10,754 bases of DNA from Alcanivorax sp. UBA4485 (GTDB lineage Bacteria; Pseudomonadota; Gammaproteobacteria; Pseudomonadales; Alcanivoracaceae): the NCBI GenBank assembly GCA_002389055.1, contig DGNT01000090.1, forward strand, positions 1-10,754. Reading direction: 5' to 3'. Both the position numbers and the translations under genes were made by a program. A model generated the notes under the pieces. It made no database searches. It worked only from the letters and a program-made list of their open reading frames with translations, and was not told where the DNA came from. The number at the start of each line of letters is the position of its first letter. Within the stretch, counting starts at the first letter, position 1. Positions 1-5,452 of this stretch are shown piece after piece.

Positions 1-136
1 CGCCGGTCATGAACATGGCAAAGCTGAACCACAGGTACAGGGTGCCGCTGTCTATATGGTTGGTGCTGAACAGCCATCGCTTCAGGCCTGTGGGGGCGTG
101 GTGATGATGGTCATCGTGTGCTGCGGCGGTACTCAT
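1..136 (-). CDS. ctaD: Cytochrome c oxidase subunit I, N-terminal fragment
   Basis: This is the first 45 codons of the heme-copper oxidase catalytic subunit; the rest lies beyond the left window edge. The protein would be the membrane subunit holding heme a and the a3-CuB oxygen-reducing centre. The visible N-terminus has a His-rich stretch (DDHHHH at residues 8-13), then the family hallmark around WLFSTNH and the beginning of the first membrane helix (GTLYLWFSFAMF). The ATG is preceded by a strong GGGAGG Shine-Dalgarno that overlaps the ctaC stop codon; only 13 bases separate the two genes, so they are one operon, probably translationally coupled. Identity rests on the N-terminal motif plus its position directly behind subunit II, which is the standard ctaC-ctaD order. 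High confidence despite truncation. Confidence 0.93.
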   Translation of the reverse strand, partial: MSTAAAHDDHHHHAPTGLKRWLFSTNHIDSGTLYLWFSFAMFMTG

Positions 137-149
137 CGCTCTCCCCTCC

Positions 150-1358
150 CTACTCGTGGTCTTGGACGTCTTGGGGTTGAATCAAATCACCGGTGTCGTT
201 ACCCCAAGCGTTACGCTCATAGGTAACCACGGCGGCGATTTCCCTGGGCGACAGCTGGGCGCCGAAAGCGGGCATGGCTGCGCGACCGTTGATCAGCACG
301 TCGATGTGCTCTTCAAGGTGTTCTTCGTTGGTGGCGAAATCGCTGCCCGCGAAAGGCAGGCCGACGCCACCCTGGCCGTTGTTGCCGTGGCACACGGCAC
401 AGGCGCCGGCGTAGGTCTGCTCGCCCAGTTCCATGGCCTCGTCGAGGTCGGCGAACGGGGTCAGATCCGGCGCCGCGGCAGCCTCTTCCTTCCGCTCGGC
501 CAGCCAGGTTTCGAACTCGTCCTGGCTTACCACCTTGGCTTCGATCGGCATGAAGGCGTGGTTCTTGCCGCACAGCTCGGCGCACTGACCATAATACGTG
601 CCTTCCTTGCCTTCCGGTACGATCGCCCAGGTCTCGTTGACGAAGCCGGGGATAGCGTCTTTCTTGCCGCCCAGGTCCGGGATCCAGAACGAGTGAATCA
701 CGTCCGCGGAGGTGATCAGGAAGCGTACTTTCTGGCCCGAGGGCAGATACAGCGGTTTGTCCGCTTCCAGGTTGTAGTTCTTGTCTTTCTCGGGGAACTC
801 GCTGCCCACGGCGTCCTGCGCGGTACCGTAGGGGAACAGACCGCCGGCCAGGACCGGGTTGTTGATCTGTTCCATCGGCGTCGCCAGGTTAGACATAAAG
901 GATACGCCGACGTTGTTGTCGTCCTCGTAGGTGAGGTACTCGTATTCCCACTTCCAGCGGTGGCCGGTGACCTTCACGGTGAGCTCCGCTTTCGAGGAGT
1001 CGTCCAGCTCGATCAACACCCGGGTGGCGGGCACCGCCATCGCGATCAGAATCACGAAGGGCACCACCGTCCACAGCACTTCCAGGAACACATTCTCATG
1101 GAAGGTGGAGGGGTTGGGGTTCTTGGACCGGCGGTGGCGGATCATGGAAATCAGGATCAGCCCGAAAACCAGGAGACCAATAATGGTCACGATCCACAAA
1201 ATAGTGGTATGAAGGTCGTAGACTTCCTGACTGACGCCGGTTACCCCGGGCCGCAGGTTGTGATCGGAACGTTCAGTCCAGTCGCTGGCCACGGCCATTC
1301 CGCTGATCATCAGCGAAGTGAGGCCGACCGCCGCGCGGTGGAACAGAGTTGACTGCAT
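150..1358 (-). CDS. ctaC: Cytochrome c oxidase subunit II with fused cytochrome c domain
   Basis: 402-residue electron-entry subunit of an aa3-type terminal oxidase, periplasmic side. A signal peptide (about residues 1-24, AVA cleavage motif, no lipobox) is followed by two membrane helices (about 52-72 and 93-113) and the cupredoxin domain. The CuA ligands are all present: H222 in the HSFW motif, then C259, E261, C263, H267 and M270 in the CAELCGKNHAFM loop. A linker (about 285-305) leads to a C-terminal class I cytochrome c domain with CAVCH at 320-324 (heme attachment) and M362 in AMPAF as likely axial ligand. This is the fused type seen in caa3-like and many proteobacterial aa3 oxidases; the fusion explains the length over about 250-residue unfused versions. 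The start was chosen because AGGGAG lies 7 bases upstream of the ATG and the signal peptide begins there. First gene of the operon with ctaD. Confidence 0.96.
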   Translation of the reverse strand: MQSTLFHRAAVGLTSLMISGMAVASDWTERSDHNLRPGVTGVSQEVYDLHTTILWIVTIIGLLVFGLILISMIRHRRSKNPNPSTFHENVFLEVLWTVVPFVILIAMAVPATRVLIELDDSSKAELTVKVTGHRWKWEYEYLTYEDDNNVGVSFMSNLATPMEQINNPVLAGGLFPYGTAQDAVGSEFPEKDKNYNLEADKPLYLPSGQKVRFLITSADVIHSFWIPDLGGKKDAIPGFVNETWAIVPEGKEGTYYGQCAELCGKNHAFMPIEAKVVSQDEFETWLAERKEEAAAAPDLTPFADLDEAMELGEQTYAGACAVCHGNNGQGGVGLPFAGSDFATNEEHLEEHIDVLINGRAAMPAFGAQLSPREIAAVVTYERNAWGNDTGDLIQPQDVQDHE

Positions 1359-1410
1359 GCGTTAGCTCCCTGTTTTCCCCAGCGTGAACCCCCCGGAAGA
1401 AGGGGCCGCG

Positions 1411-1458
1411 CCTATTCTTGCCGTCACCGGCACCTGGAAAGCGAGTTTCAGGAATAGG
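1411..1458 (-). promoter_or_regulatory. Possible structured 5' leader element upstream of ctaC
   Basis: Outer arms CCTATTC and GAATAGG (7 bp, perfect) enclose two smaller inverted repeats: TGCCG/CGGCA with a 4-base loop, and CCTG/CAGG with additional AA/TT pairs. Together they form a three-way junction 53 to 100 bases upstream of the ctaC start. Whether the ctaC transcript includes it depends on an unmapped start site. It could be a leader-control element or simply an intergenic repeat. Confidence 0.3.
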
Positions 1459-1577
1459 GCTAGGTAACCCTGGTGATGTCGTGGTGCCCCGCCGGGTCCC
1501 TCCCGAAATGGGCGGGCGGCCAAGGGGGTGGCCTTGAGCCCGCCTGACTTTTCAAGGAAATGCGCGCCAAAACAATC

Positions 1578-1590
1578 ACTTACAGTAAGT
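1578..1590. promoter_or_regulatory. 13-bp perfect palindrome, operator candidate
   Basis: ACTTAC and GTAAGT flank a single central base. Short odd-centred palindromes of this kind are typical of dimeric repressors such as the TetR family. No such regulator is encoded in the window, so the binding protein is unknown. It sits 220 bases before ctaC and 188 bases before the DUF1820 gene, and could serve either. Confidence 0.3.
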
Positions 1591-1733
1591 AAGGGAAAGG
1601 AAGGCGTGTCTCCGGACTGCGGCAAAATGCCCCACGGCATTGTGGGCGGTAACTCTAGTCATTCAAGGTGGCAAAGTCCAGCCGGAAAGCCGCCTGGAAC
1701 GGGCCTTTCGGGAGATACCGCCGAGCCGAATTG

Positions 1734-1742
1734 TGCTAGACT
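1734..1742 (+). promoter_or_regulatory. Extended -10 promoter element for DUF1820 gene
   Basis: TGC followed directly by TAGACT matches the extended -10 form (TGN then TANNNT). It would put the transcript start near 1749, giving a leader of about 28 bases before the ATG at 1778. No good -35 hexamer is seen 17 bases upstream, which is tolerated for extended -10 promoters. This is inference from sequence only. Confidence 0.4.
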
Positions 1743-1777
1743 GCGCGCCCTTTCAGCTCTCGGTTATATCCTTGGAC

Positions 1778-2107
1778 ATGTCGAAAAGCCGTCAAATCTA
1801 CAGGGTTATTTTCCTCAATCAGGGCCAGATCTACGAAATCTACGTGGGTGAGATTTTCCAGAGTGATCTGTATGGCTTCCTGGAGGTGGAGGAATTTCTG
1901 TTCGGCGAGCGGGCTCAGGTGGTGGTGGATCCCTCGGAGGAGAAGCTCAAGAACCAGTTCGCCGGCGTGCACCGCTCGTTTATTCCGGTCAATGCCATCA
2001 TCCGCATTGACGAGGTGGAGAAAGAGGGGGTAGGTAAAATTACTGAGGCGGGCAGCAATGTGACCGCGTTTCCGCTGCCGTTCGGCCCTGGGGGCGGTAA
2101 GAAGTAG
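1778..2107 (+). CDS. DUF1820 family protein
   Basis: Small 109-residue cytoplasmic protein recognised as the DUF1820 family (conserved in Gammaproteobacteria, function unknown) from its overall pattern: an N-terminal RQIYRVIFLNQGQIYEIY segment, an acidic middle with EVEEFLFGE (37-45), the SFIPVNAIIRIDEV core (67-80) and a C-terminal glycine/lysine tail. No signal peptide and no membrane segment. The open frame extends upstream to 1640, but the family begins at MSKSRQIY, and the upstream codons overlap the promoter element. The Shine-Dalgarno is weak (only GGA immediately before the ATG), so initiation may be near-leaderless-like or rely on an unstructured leader. Downstream come several GGA-loop hairpins on the same strand. 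Family identity is fairly sure; no function can be assigned. Confidence 0.85.
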   Translation: MSKSRQIYRVIFLNQGQIYEIYVGEIFQSDLYGFLEVEEFLFGERAQVVVDPSEEKLKNQFAGVHRSFIPVNAIIRIDEVEKEGVGKITEAGSNVTAFPLPFGPGGGKK

Positions 2108-2116
2108 CGGAGAGAC

Positions 2117-2187
2117 AAAATCGCCGGGAGCGATTTTGGACGTCGCGCCAGCGACGGTCCGAAGGATGGCCTCCAGGGACGGAGGCC
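2117..2187 (+). repeat. Three consecutive short hairpins downstream of DUF1820 gene
   Basis: Three inverted repeats follow each other with little spacing. AAAATCGC/GCGATTTT has a CGGGA loop (2117-2137). GGAC-GTCGC pairs with GCGAC-GGTCC around a GCCA loop. GGCCTCC/GGAGGCC has an AGGGAC loop (about 2168-2187). On the plus-strand RNA two loops carry GGGA, and an AGGA lies between hairpins two and three. No T-run follows on the plus strand, so they are not a classical terminator for DUF1820. They could protect the 3' end, bind a CsrA/RsmA-type protein, or be a dispersed intergenic repeat family. Confidence 0.5.
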
Positions 2188-2189
2188 AC

Positions 2190-2226
2190 AAAAAAAGAAG
2201 GGCGTCCGCTTGCCGCTGAACGCCCT
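2190..2226 (-). terminator. Rho-independent terminator, minus strand
   Basis: On the minus strand, AGGGCGT pairs with ACGCCCT (7 bp, 14-base loop) and is followed by TTCTTTTTTT. It would end the transcript of the structured RNA and/or the small secreted-protein gene. On the plus strand the T-run is absent, so it acts in one direction only. Confidence 0.6.
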
Positions 2227-2312
2227 GAGGGTTGCCTGATTGTACTGGGAGACTTCAGAGATTTAGTGTTCCGCCATGCAGGAAAGTTCCCGCGGGTGTT
2301 CCGAATTCGAGG

Positions 2313-2463
2313 GGCGATCAGCGTCCTTGCGCTATTCAGCCGTCATCCTGTGGCATTCTCGCCCTGGCGAAGCGCGTCCTGCTTCCCTGGCCGCTCCTGA
2401 TCGGCCCTTCGCCGTTGACGAAGTGCATCCTTGCTCCGTGGCCCTCCTGGTGGGCCCTTCGTC
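2313..2463 (-). repeat. Three tandem imperfect repeats, each a three-way junction
   Basis: Module boundaries are 2417-2463, 2366-2413 and 2313-2363, separated by only 3 and 2 bases (period 51-53). Outer stems: GACGAAG/CTTCGTC in the first, GGCGAAG/CTTCGCC in the second, GGCGA/TCGCC in the third. The A-T to G-C change between the first two is compensated on both arms. Inside each are two hairpins: GGCCC/GGGCC and GCA/TGC; GGCC/GGCC and a short GC/GC; GCC/GGC and AGCG/CGCT. Each has AGGA in the loop. Base changes that keep pairing show the RNA fold rather than a protein is what is maintained. Confidence 0.65.
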
Positions 2464-2515
2464 CGCTAACGACGAGTGAATCGCCGTTAACGTGAAGTAT
2501 GAGTGGAAAGGGCCG

Positions 2516-2567
2516 CCCGCGTTCACCCTCTGAAAGTACGGCTGTGAACCAGCGCACGCGGGTTTTT
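2516..2567 (+). terminator. Probable rho-independent terminator, plus strand
   Basis: CCCGC pairs with GCGGG and GTTCAC with GTGAAC, with an asymmetric bulge of about 8 bases, followed by TTTTT at 2563-2567. The nearest plus-strand gene is DUF1820, over 400 bases upstream, so readthrough of the whole array on the plus strand is possible. The same inverted repeat would be the 5' hairpin of the minus-strand RNA. Confidence 0.45.
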
Positions 2568-2581
2568 CGTATTTAACACAA

Positions 2582-2776
2582 TCAGCGCGAATTACCGGGT
2601 TCCGAGCGGGTCGGGAGCAGCACGCTGCTGTTTTCCGCGGCGCTGTCGCGGCTGTCATCGTGGCGGTTTTCCTTCTGGCTTTCCGGCAGCCAGGGCGCGG
2701 TGTGGCTGCTCCCATGGGCGGGCAGCCAAAGAGCGGTGGTGATCGCGAGTAAACCTTTAATAGCCAGCTTGGTCAT
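2582..2776 (-). CDS. Small secreted protein, unrecognised
   Basis: 64-residue protein not recognised as any family. The N-terminus is a clear signal peptide: MTKLAIKG, then a hydrophobic run LLAITTALWLPA to about residue 22. The rest is short, polar and probably disordered (ESQKENRHDDSRDSAAENS). AGGGAG lies 8 bases before the ATG, a good ribosome binding site that supports real translation. It lies 96 bases downstream of the CigR-like gene on the same strand and could be co-transcribed with it. The intergenic gap contains a TTTGG/CCAAA inverted repeat (about 2820-2836), but no strong promoter was recognised. Its mRNA would run straight into the structured GGA-loop array and end at the terminator at 2190. 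No cysteine pattern or repeat suggests a function. Confidence 0.6.
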   Translation of the reverse strand: MTKLAIKGLLAITTALWLPAHGSSHTAPWLPESQKENRHDDSRDSAAENSSVLLPTRSEPGNSR

Positions 2777-2872
2777 GGTGTCGGCTCCCTGAATACGGCG
2801 TCACGGGCAATGATTCCCATTTTGGAAAACCAAATGCTGGCAGGGTTCCGCGAAACATCGATGAAAGCCAGG

Positions 2873-3307
2873 TCAGTTATTGAGCTGGAACACGTCCATG
2901 ATGGTTTGGGTGGCGTCCAGGATGCGTACCACCTCGTTGTCGATCACCACATCGGAATAGCCGCCCGGTGTGCGTAGCACCGAATCCGGCAGGGGGTAGC
3001 CTTGGTAGTAAAGGTCATCCGGTAAGCGCCGCCCCTTGTTCAGCTTTTTCTGCCAGCCAGGCGGCAGGGACTGCCCGCGCGCCACTTTTTTCTGCAGCCC
3101 CGGCGGGAGGTCGCCGGCGCGGTAGCGGCCGCTGAATTCCCGCAGCGCCCGCCGTTCCTCGTCGTTGAACTGTCGGTGCTGTTCGGCGCCGCCGGCGCTC
3201 TGCTGGGACGCTTTCGAGCCGCCGGCCCAGGACGGCGGGGCCGCCGTGGCGGACAGCGGGATCAGTGTCAGGGCGCCGATCACAAGCGCTAACGGACGAT
3301 AGTTCAT
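2873..3307 (-). CDS. CigR-family exported protein
   Basis: 144-residue exported protein resembling the CigR anti-virulence regulator family (named for a Salmonella protein). The signal peptide covers about residues 1-22 (ATA cleavage motif). A polar, charged linker follows (about 25-60), then the family pattern of repeated proline/lysine turns: LPPGLQKKVARG (67-78), LPPGWQKKLNKG (81-92) and LPDDLY (95-100). The end is a small beta-rich tail with VVRILDATQTIMDVF (126-140). The start at 3307 is supported by GAGGGA before the ATG and the signal peptide; a much longer in-frame extension to 4066 overlaps the hydrolase gene on the other strand and was dropped. Family members occur widely in environmental bacteria, so virulence is not implied. 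Function here is unknown; family call moderately sure. Confidence 0.8.
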   Translation of the reverse strand: MNYRPLALVIGALTLIPLSATAAPPSWAGGSKASQQSAGGAEQHRQFNDEERRALREFSGRYRAGDLPPGLQKKVARGQSLPPGWQKKLNKGRRLPDDLYYQGYPLPDSVLRTPGGYSDVVIDNEVVRILDATQTIMDVFQLNN

Positions 3308-3454
3308 AAAAAATCCCTCTTCACGTGTGTGGTCACTAGTAGACCATGGGCAGGGGCGCGGATTCCGTGATGTTATCGAGTTCGTCGCTTGCCATATGTA
3401 ACCGGACCTATACGGTAAAGGGCGCTGTTTTGATGCGTTTTTGGGAGAGAGACA
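3308..3454. promoter_or_regulatory. Divergent promoter region, CigR-like gene and hydrolase gene
   Basis: 147 bases between divergent starts. A small inverted repeat TGGTC/GACCA (3330-3346, centre containing CTAG) lies close to the CigR-like start. A TTGCCA and a TATACG occur at about 3392-3415 but only 14 bases apart, so no promoter is called with confidence. The hydrolase has GGGAGAGAG just before its ATG. Confidence 0.35.
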
Positions 3455-4177
3455 ATGAGCGAAGTGATCGATACAACGGTGGATTACCAGGTGGACGGCA
3501 AAGCCTTTCAAGGGCATCTGCTGCACCGGCGCGGCGCCACGCCCAGCCGGGGCCTGTTGATGGCGCCCAATTTCTTCGGGGTTACCGAGCGGGCGCTGGA
3601 CCAGGCCGAACAACTGCTCGACGACGACAGTGTGATTTTTCTGTTCGACCCGTTCGGCGTCGAGGGCCGGCCGCAGACACCGGAGCAGGCGATGGCCGCC
3701 ATGGGCGCCCTGCGCGAGGACAACGACGCCCTGCGTGCCCGCCTCGCCGAAGCGCTGGCGGTGCTGACCCGCGAAGCCGGCGCCCTGGGTGTGTCCGCGG
3801 ACCGTCTGGCCGCCTTCGGTTTTTGCTTCGGCGGCGCCTGCGTACTGGAGCTGGCCCGGTCCGGGGCGGACCTGCGCGCTTTTGTCAGTTTCCACGGCCT
3901 GCTCGACACCCCCAGGCCCGCCGCCGGCCCGATCAAGGGCGCGGTGCTGGTGCTCAACGGCGCCGACGACCCGATGGTCAGCGACGAATCCCTGGTGGCG
4001 TTCAAGAAAGAGATGGATGCGGTGGACGCGGACTGGCAGTTGACCCACTTCGGTGGGGCGGTGCATTCGTTCACCGCGCCCAACGCGGATATGCCGGGGC
4101 AGGCGATGTACGACGCCAAGGTCGCCCGCCGCGCGTTCGCGGCCATGGACGACCTGTTCGGCGAGGTGTTCGGCTAG
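3455..4177 (+). CDS. Dienelactone hydrolase family protein
   Basis: 240-residue cytoplasmic alpha/beta hydrolase of the dienelactone hydrolase family. The nucleophile elbow is GFCFGG with C124, the cysteine typical of this family in place of serine; the rest of the triad is D171 (in NGADDP) and H204 (in GGAVHSF). No signal peptide. The N-terminal part has the MAPNFFGVTE segment (36-45), where family members build the oxyanion hole. A GGGAGAGAG ribosome binding site directly precedes the ATG. The true substrate cannot be read from sequence: only some members cleave dienelactone in chlorocatechol breakdown, and no catechol genes are nearby. The gene converges on the alcohol dehydrogenase with 11 bases between stop codons. 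Family assignment is sure, substrate is not. Confidence 0.9.
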   Translation: MSEVIDTTVDYQVDGKAFQGHLLHRRGATPSRGLLMAPNFFGVTERALDQAEQLLDDDSVIFLFDPFGVEGRPQTPEQAMAAMGALREDNDALRARLAEALAVLTREAGALGVSADRLAAFGFCFGGACVLELARSGADLRAFVSFHGLLDTPRPAAGPIKGAVLVLNGADDPMVSDESLVAFKKEMDAVDADWQLTHFGGAVHSFTAPNADMPGQAMYDAKVARRAFAAMDDLFGEVFG

Positions 4178-4202
4178 CCCTCAGGTTTCTAGGTGCTGAG
4201 GG
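4178..4202. terminator. Hairpin spanning the convergent stop codons
   Basis: CCCTCAG and CTGAGGG (7 bp, 11-base loop) bracket the short gap between the hydrolase and alcohol dehydrogenase genes and include the latter's stop codon. A two-way terminator is plausible from the position, but neither side has a T-run. Confidence 0.35.
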
Positions 4203-5241
4203 TCGCCATGTCGATCACGAAGCGGTACTTCACGTCGCCGGCTTTCATGCGCTGATACGCCTCGTTGATGTTGTGGATGTCCAGCATCTCCACATCGCAG
4301 GTGATGTCGTGCTCGGCGCAGAAATCCAGTACCTCCTGGGTTTCCGGCATGCCGCCGATCAGCGAGCCGGCCAGGATGCGCCGCTTGCCGATCAGGGCGC
4401 CGGCGTGCACCGGCGGCTCCACCGTGTCCAGCAGCCCCACCAGGATGTGTTTGCCGTCGTAGGCGAGGGCGTTCAGGTAGGGGTTGAGGTCGTGGCGCAC
4501 CGGCACGGTGTCGAGGATGAAATCCAGCTTGCCGGTCATCGCCGCCATCTGGTCCGCGTCGGTGGACACCACCACCTGGTCGGCGCCCTGTTTCTTCGCT
4601 TCGCCCACTTTGCTTTCGGAGCGGGTGAAGAGGGTGACTTCGGCGCCAAGGGCCTTGGCGAATTTAACGCCCATATGGCCGAGGCCGCCCATGCCCACCA
4701 CGCCCACTTTATCGCCGGCTTTAACGCCGTAGTGGCGCAGCGGTGAGTAGGTGGTGATGCCGGCGCACAAAATCGGCGCGGCGGCGGCCGGGTCCAGTTT
4801 TTCCGGCACCCGCACCACGAAACGCTCGCTGACCACCACGGATTCGGAATAGCCGCCGAAGGTGACGCTCTTGTCGTGGCGGTCACGACCGTTGTAGGTG
4901 CCGGTCATGCCCTCCAGGCAGTATTGCTCCAGGCCATCTTCGCAGGCGGCGCAGTGGCGGCAGGAATCCACCATGCAGCCGACACCCACCACGTCGCCGA
5001 CCTTGAAGCCGCTGACATCGTCGCCCACGGCGGTGACATGGCCGATGATCTCGTGGCCGGGCACCACCGGGTACAGGGTGCGGCCCCAGTCGTTTTCGGC
5101 GAAATGAATGTCGGTGTGGCAGACGCCGCAGTAATCAATCTTGATCGCCACGTCGTCCGGGCGCGGCGCGCGCCGCTGGATGGACATGGGGTGGACGCCG
5201 GAATCGGCGCTTTGCGCGCCGTAGGCTTTAATCTCGCTCAT
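4189..5241 (-). CDS. Zinc-dependent alcohol dehydrogenase, YahK/cinnamyl type
   Basis: 350-residue cytoplasmic medium-chain dehydrogenase that interconverts alcohols and aldehydes. Catalytic zinc ligands are C41 (GVCHTD), H63/E64 (GHE) and C159 (ILCAGIT). Structural zinc ligands are C94, C97, C100 and C108. The Rossmann glycine motif GMGGLG is at 183-188, and the following TRSESK (206-211) resembles the NADPH-preferring sequence of the cinnamyl-alcohol/YahK group, so an aldehyde reductase using NADPH is the likeliest role. The start at 5241 was chosen because GAGGGA lies 7 bases upstream; an in-frame ATG five codons earlier contains that ribosome binding site. A palindromic REP-like element begins 17 bases upstream of the start, so the promoter is either inside it or shared with the esterase operon. 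Confidence 0.93.
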   Translation of the reverse strand: MSEIKAYGAQSADSGVHPMSIQRRAPRPDDVAIKIDYCGVCHTDIHFAENDWGRTLYPVVPGHEIIGHVTAVGDDVSGFKVGDVVGVGCMVDSCRHCAACEDGLEQYCLEGMTGTYNGRDRHDKSVTFGGYSESVVVSERFVVRVPEKLDPAAAAPILCAGITTYSPLRHYGVKAGDKVGVVGMGGLGHMGVKFAKALGAEVTLFTRSESKVGEAKKQGADQVVVSTDADQMAAMTGKLDFILDTVPVRHDLNPYLNALAYDGKHILVGLLDTVEPPVHAGALIGKRRILAGSLIGGMPETQEVLDFCAEHDITCDVEMLDIHNINEAYQRMKAGDVKYRFVIDMATLST

Positions 5242-5258
5242 GGTTCTGTCCCTCATTA

Positions 5259-5452
5259 CTTTCTATGAAGCCCGGTTTGTGGGAGCGGGCCTCGCCCGCG
5301 AAAGGGAGCGACGCTCCCGGCAGGATACCAGAAACCTTTCTAACGACAGCACCAACAGCGGCTCTGGGATCCCGCGGGGCAACCTTTGCCGGCCGGCTTT
5401 GCCGGCCTTTCGCTTGCAGGGCAAGCTCCCACAAGCCGGGCTTCGTAGAAAG
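5259..5452 (+). repeat. REP-like composite palindromic element, copy 1
   Basis: 194-bp element with 28-bp near-perfect terminal inverted repeats (5259-5286 and 5425-5452, two mismatches). Inside are successive hairpins: GCGGGC/GCCCGC, GGGAGC/GCTCCC, a wider GGAT-CCAGA/TCTGG-ATCC pairing and GGCCGGC/GCCGGCC. It resembles the REP/BIME repeats of Pseudomonas and relatives (TGTGGGAGCGGGC core). A second copy lies at 10392-10570. It encodes no protein and has no obvious target-site duplication. Confidence 0.8.

Larger units (their letters stand above)
1359..1777. other. Divergent intergenic region between ctaC and DUF1820 gene
   Basis: No convincing gene. Most of it would be the leader of ctaC on the minus strand and the promoter of the DUF1820 gene on the plus strand. 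It holds a three-way-junction-like fold (1411-1458), a GC-rich hairpin (1511-1544, 7-bp outer arms), a 13-bp palindrome (1578-1590), overlapping small inverted repeats at about 1625-1647 (AATGCC/GGCATT and CCCAC/GTGGG) and a likely extended -10 element (1734-1742). A 92-codon minus-strand open frame at 1362-1640 has no recognisable domain and crosses these structures, so it was not called. Confidence 0.6.
2190..2566 (-). ncRNA. Candidate structured RNA with tandem GGA-loop modules
   Basis: Read on the minus strand, this stretch is structured almost end to end: a hairpin at 2516-2562, a hairpin AACGGCGA/TCGTCGTT (2468-2488, one G-U pair), three tandem three-way-junction modules (2313-2463) and a terminator (2190-2226). 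Six AGGA motifs fall in hairpin loops of the modules, plus GGGA and CGGA in junctions. Known CsrB/RsmZ-type RNAs sequester CsrA/RsmA through repeated GGA loops, and the total length here resembles theirs, so that role is an inference. A weak -10-like TAAATA lies near 2571, but there is no clear -35 and no GacA-type box. It may instead be the 3' UTR of the upstream small secreted-protein gene (2582-2776). No coding signal is convincing across it. Confidence 0.4.

Noticed and set aside
156..1352. 398-codon plus-strand open frame opposite ctaC
   Set aside because: It is the mirror of a high-GC gene: the minus strand encodes an unmistakable subunit II with all CuA and heme motifs, while the plus-strand product has no domain or signal.
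1578..1590. GacA-type activator box for a Csr/Rsm RNA
   Set aside because: The known box is TGTAAG-N6-CTTACA; here the half-sites are in the opposite order with one central base, and it is about 1 kb from the array.
1362..1640. 92-codon minus-strand open frame upstream of ctaC
   Set aside because: No family resemblance; it spans the inverted repeats and the probable ctaC leader.
2313..2463. CRISPR array
   Set aside because: Repeats are directly adjacent with 2-3 base gaps, no spacers, and imperfect; no cas genes are present.
2232..2557. Short open frames on both strands through the tandem array, showing a 17-residue periodicity
   Set aside because: The period is simply the 51-base repeat divided by three. 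The differences between repeats preserve base pairing rather than amino acids, and the minus-strand frame starts with GTG without a ribosome binding site.
3308..4066. Long N-terminal extension of the CigR-like gene
   Set aside because: It overlaps the dienelactone hydrolase gene on the other strand; the signal peptide and ribosome binding site place the start at 3307.
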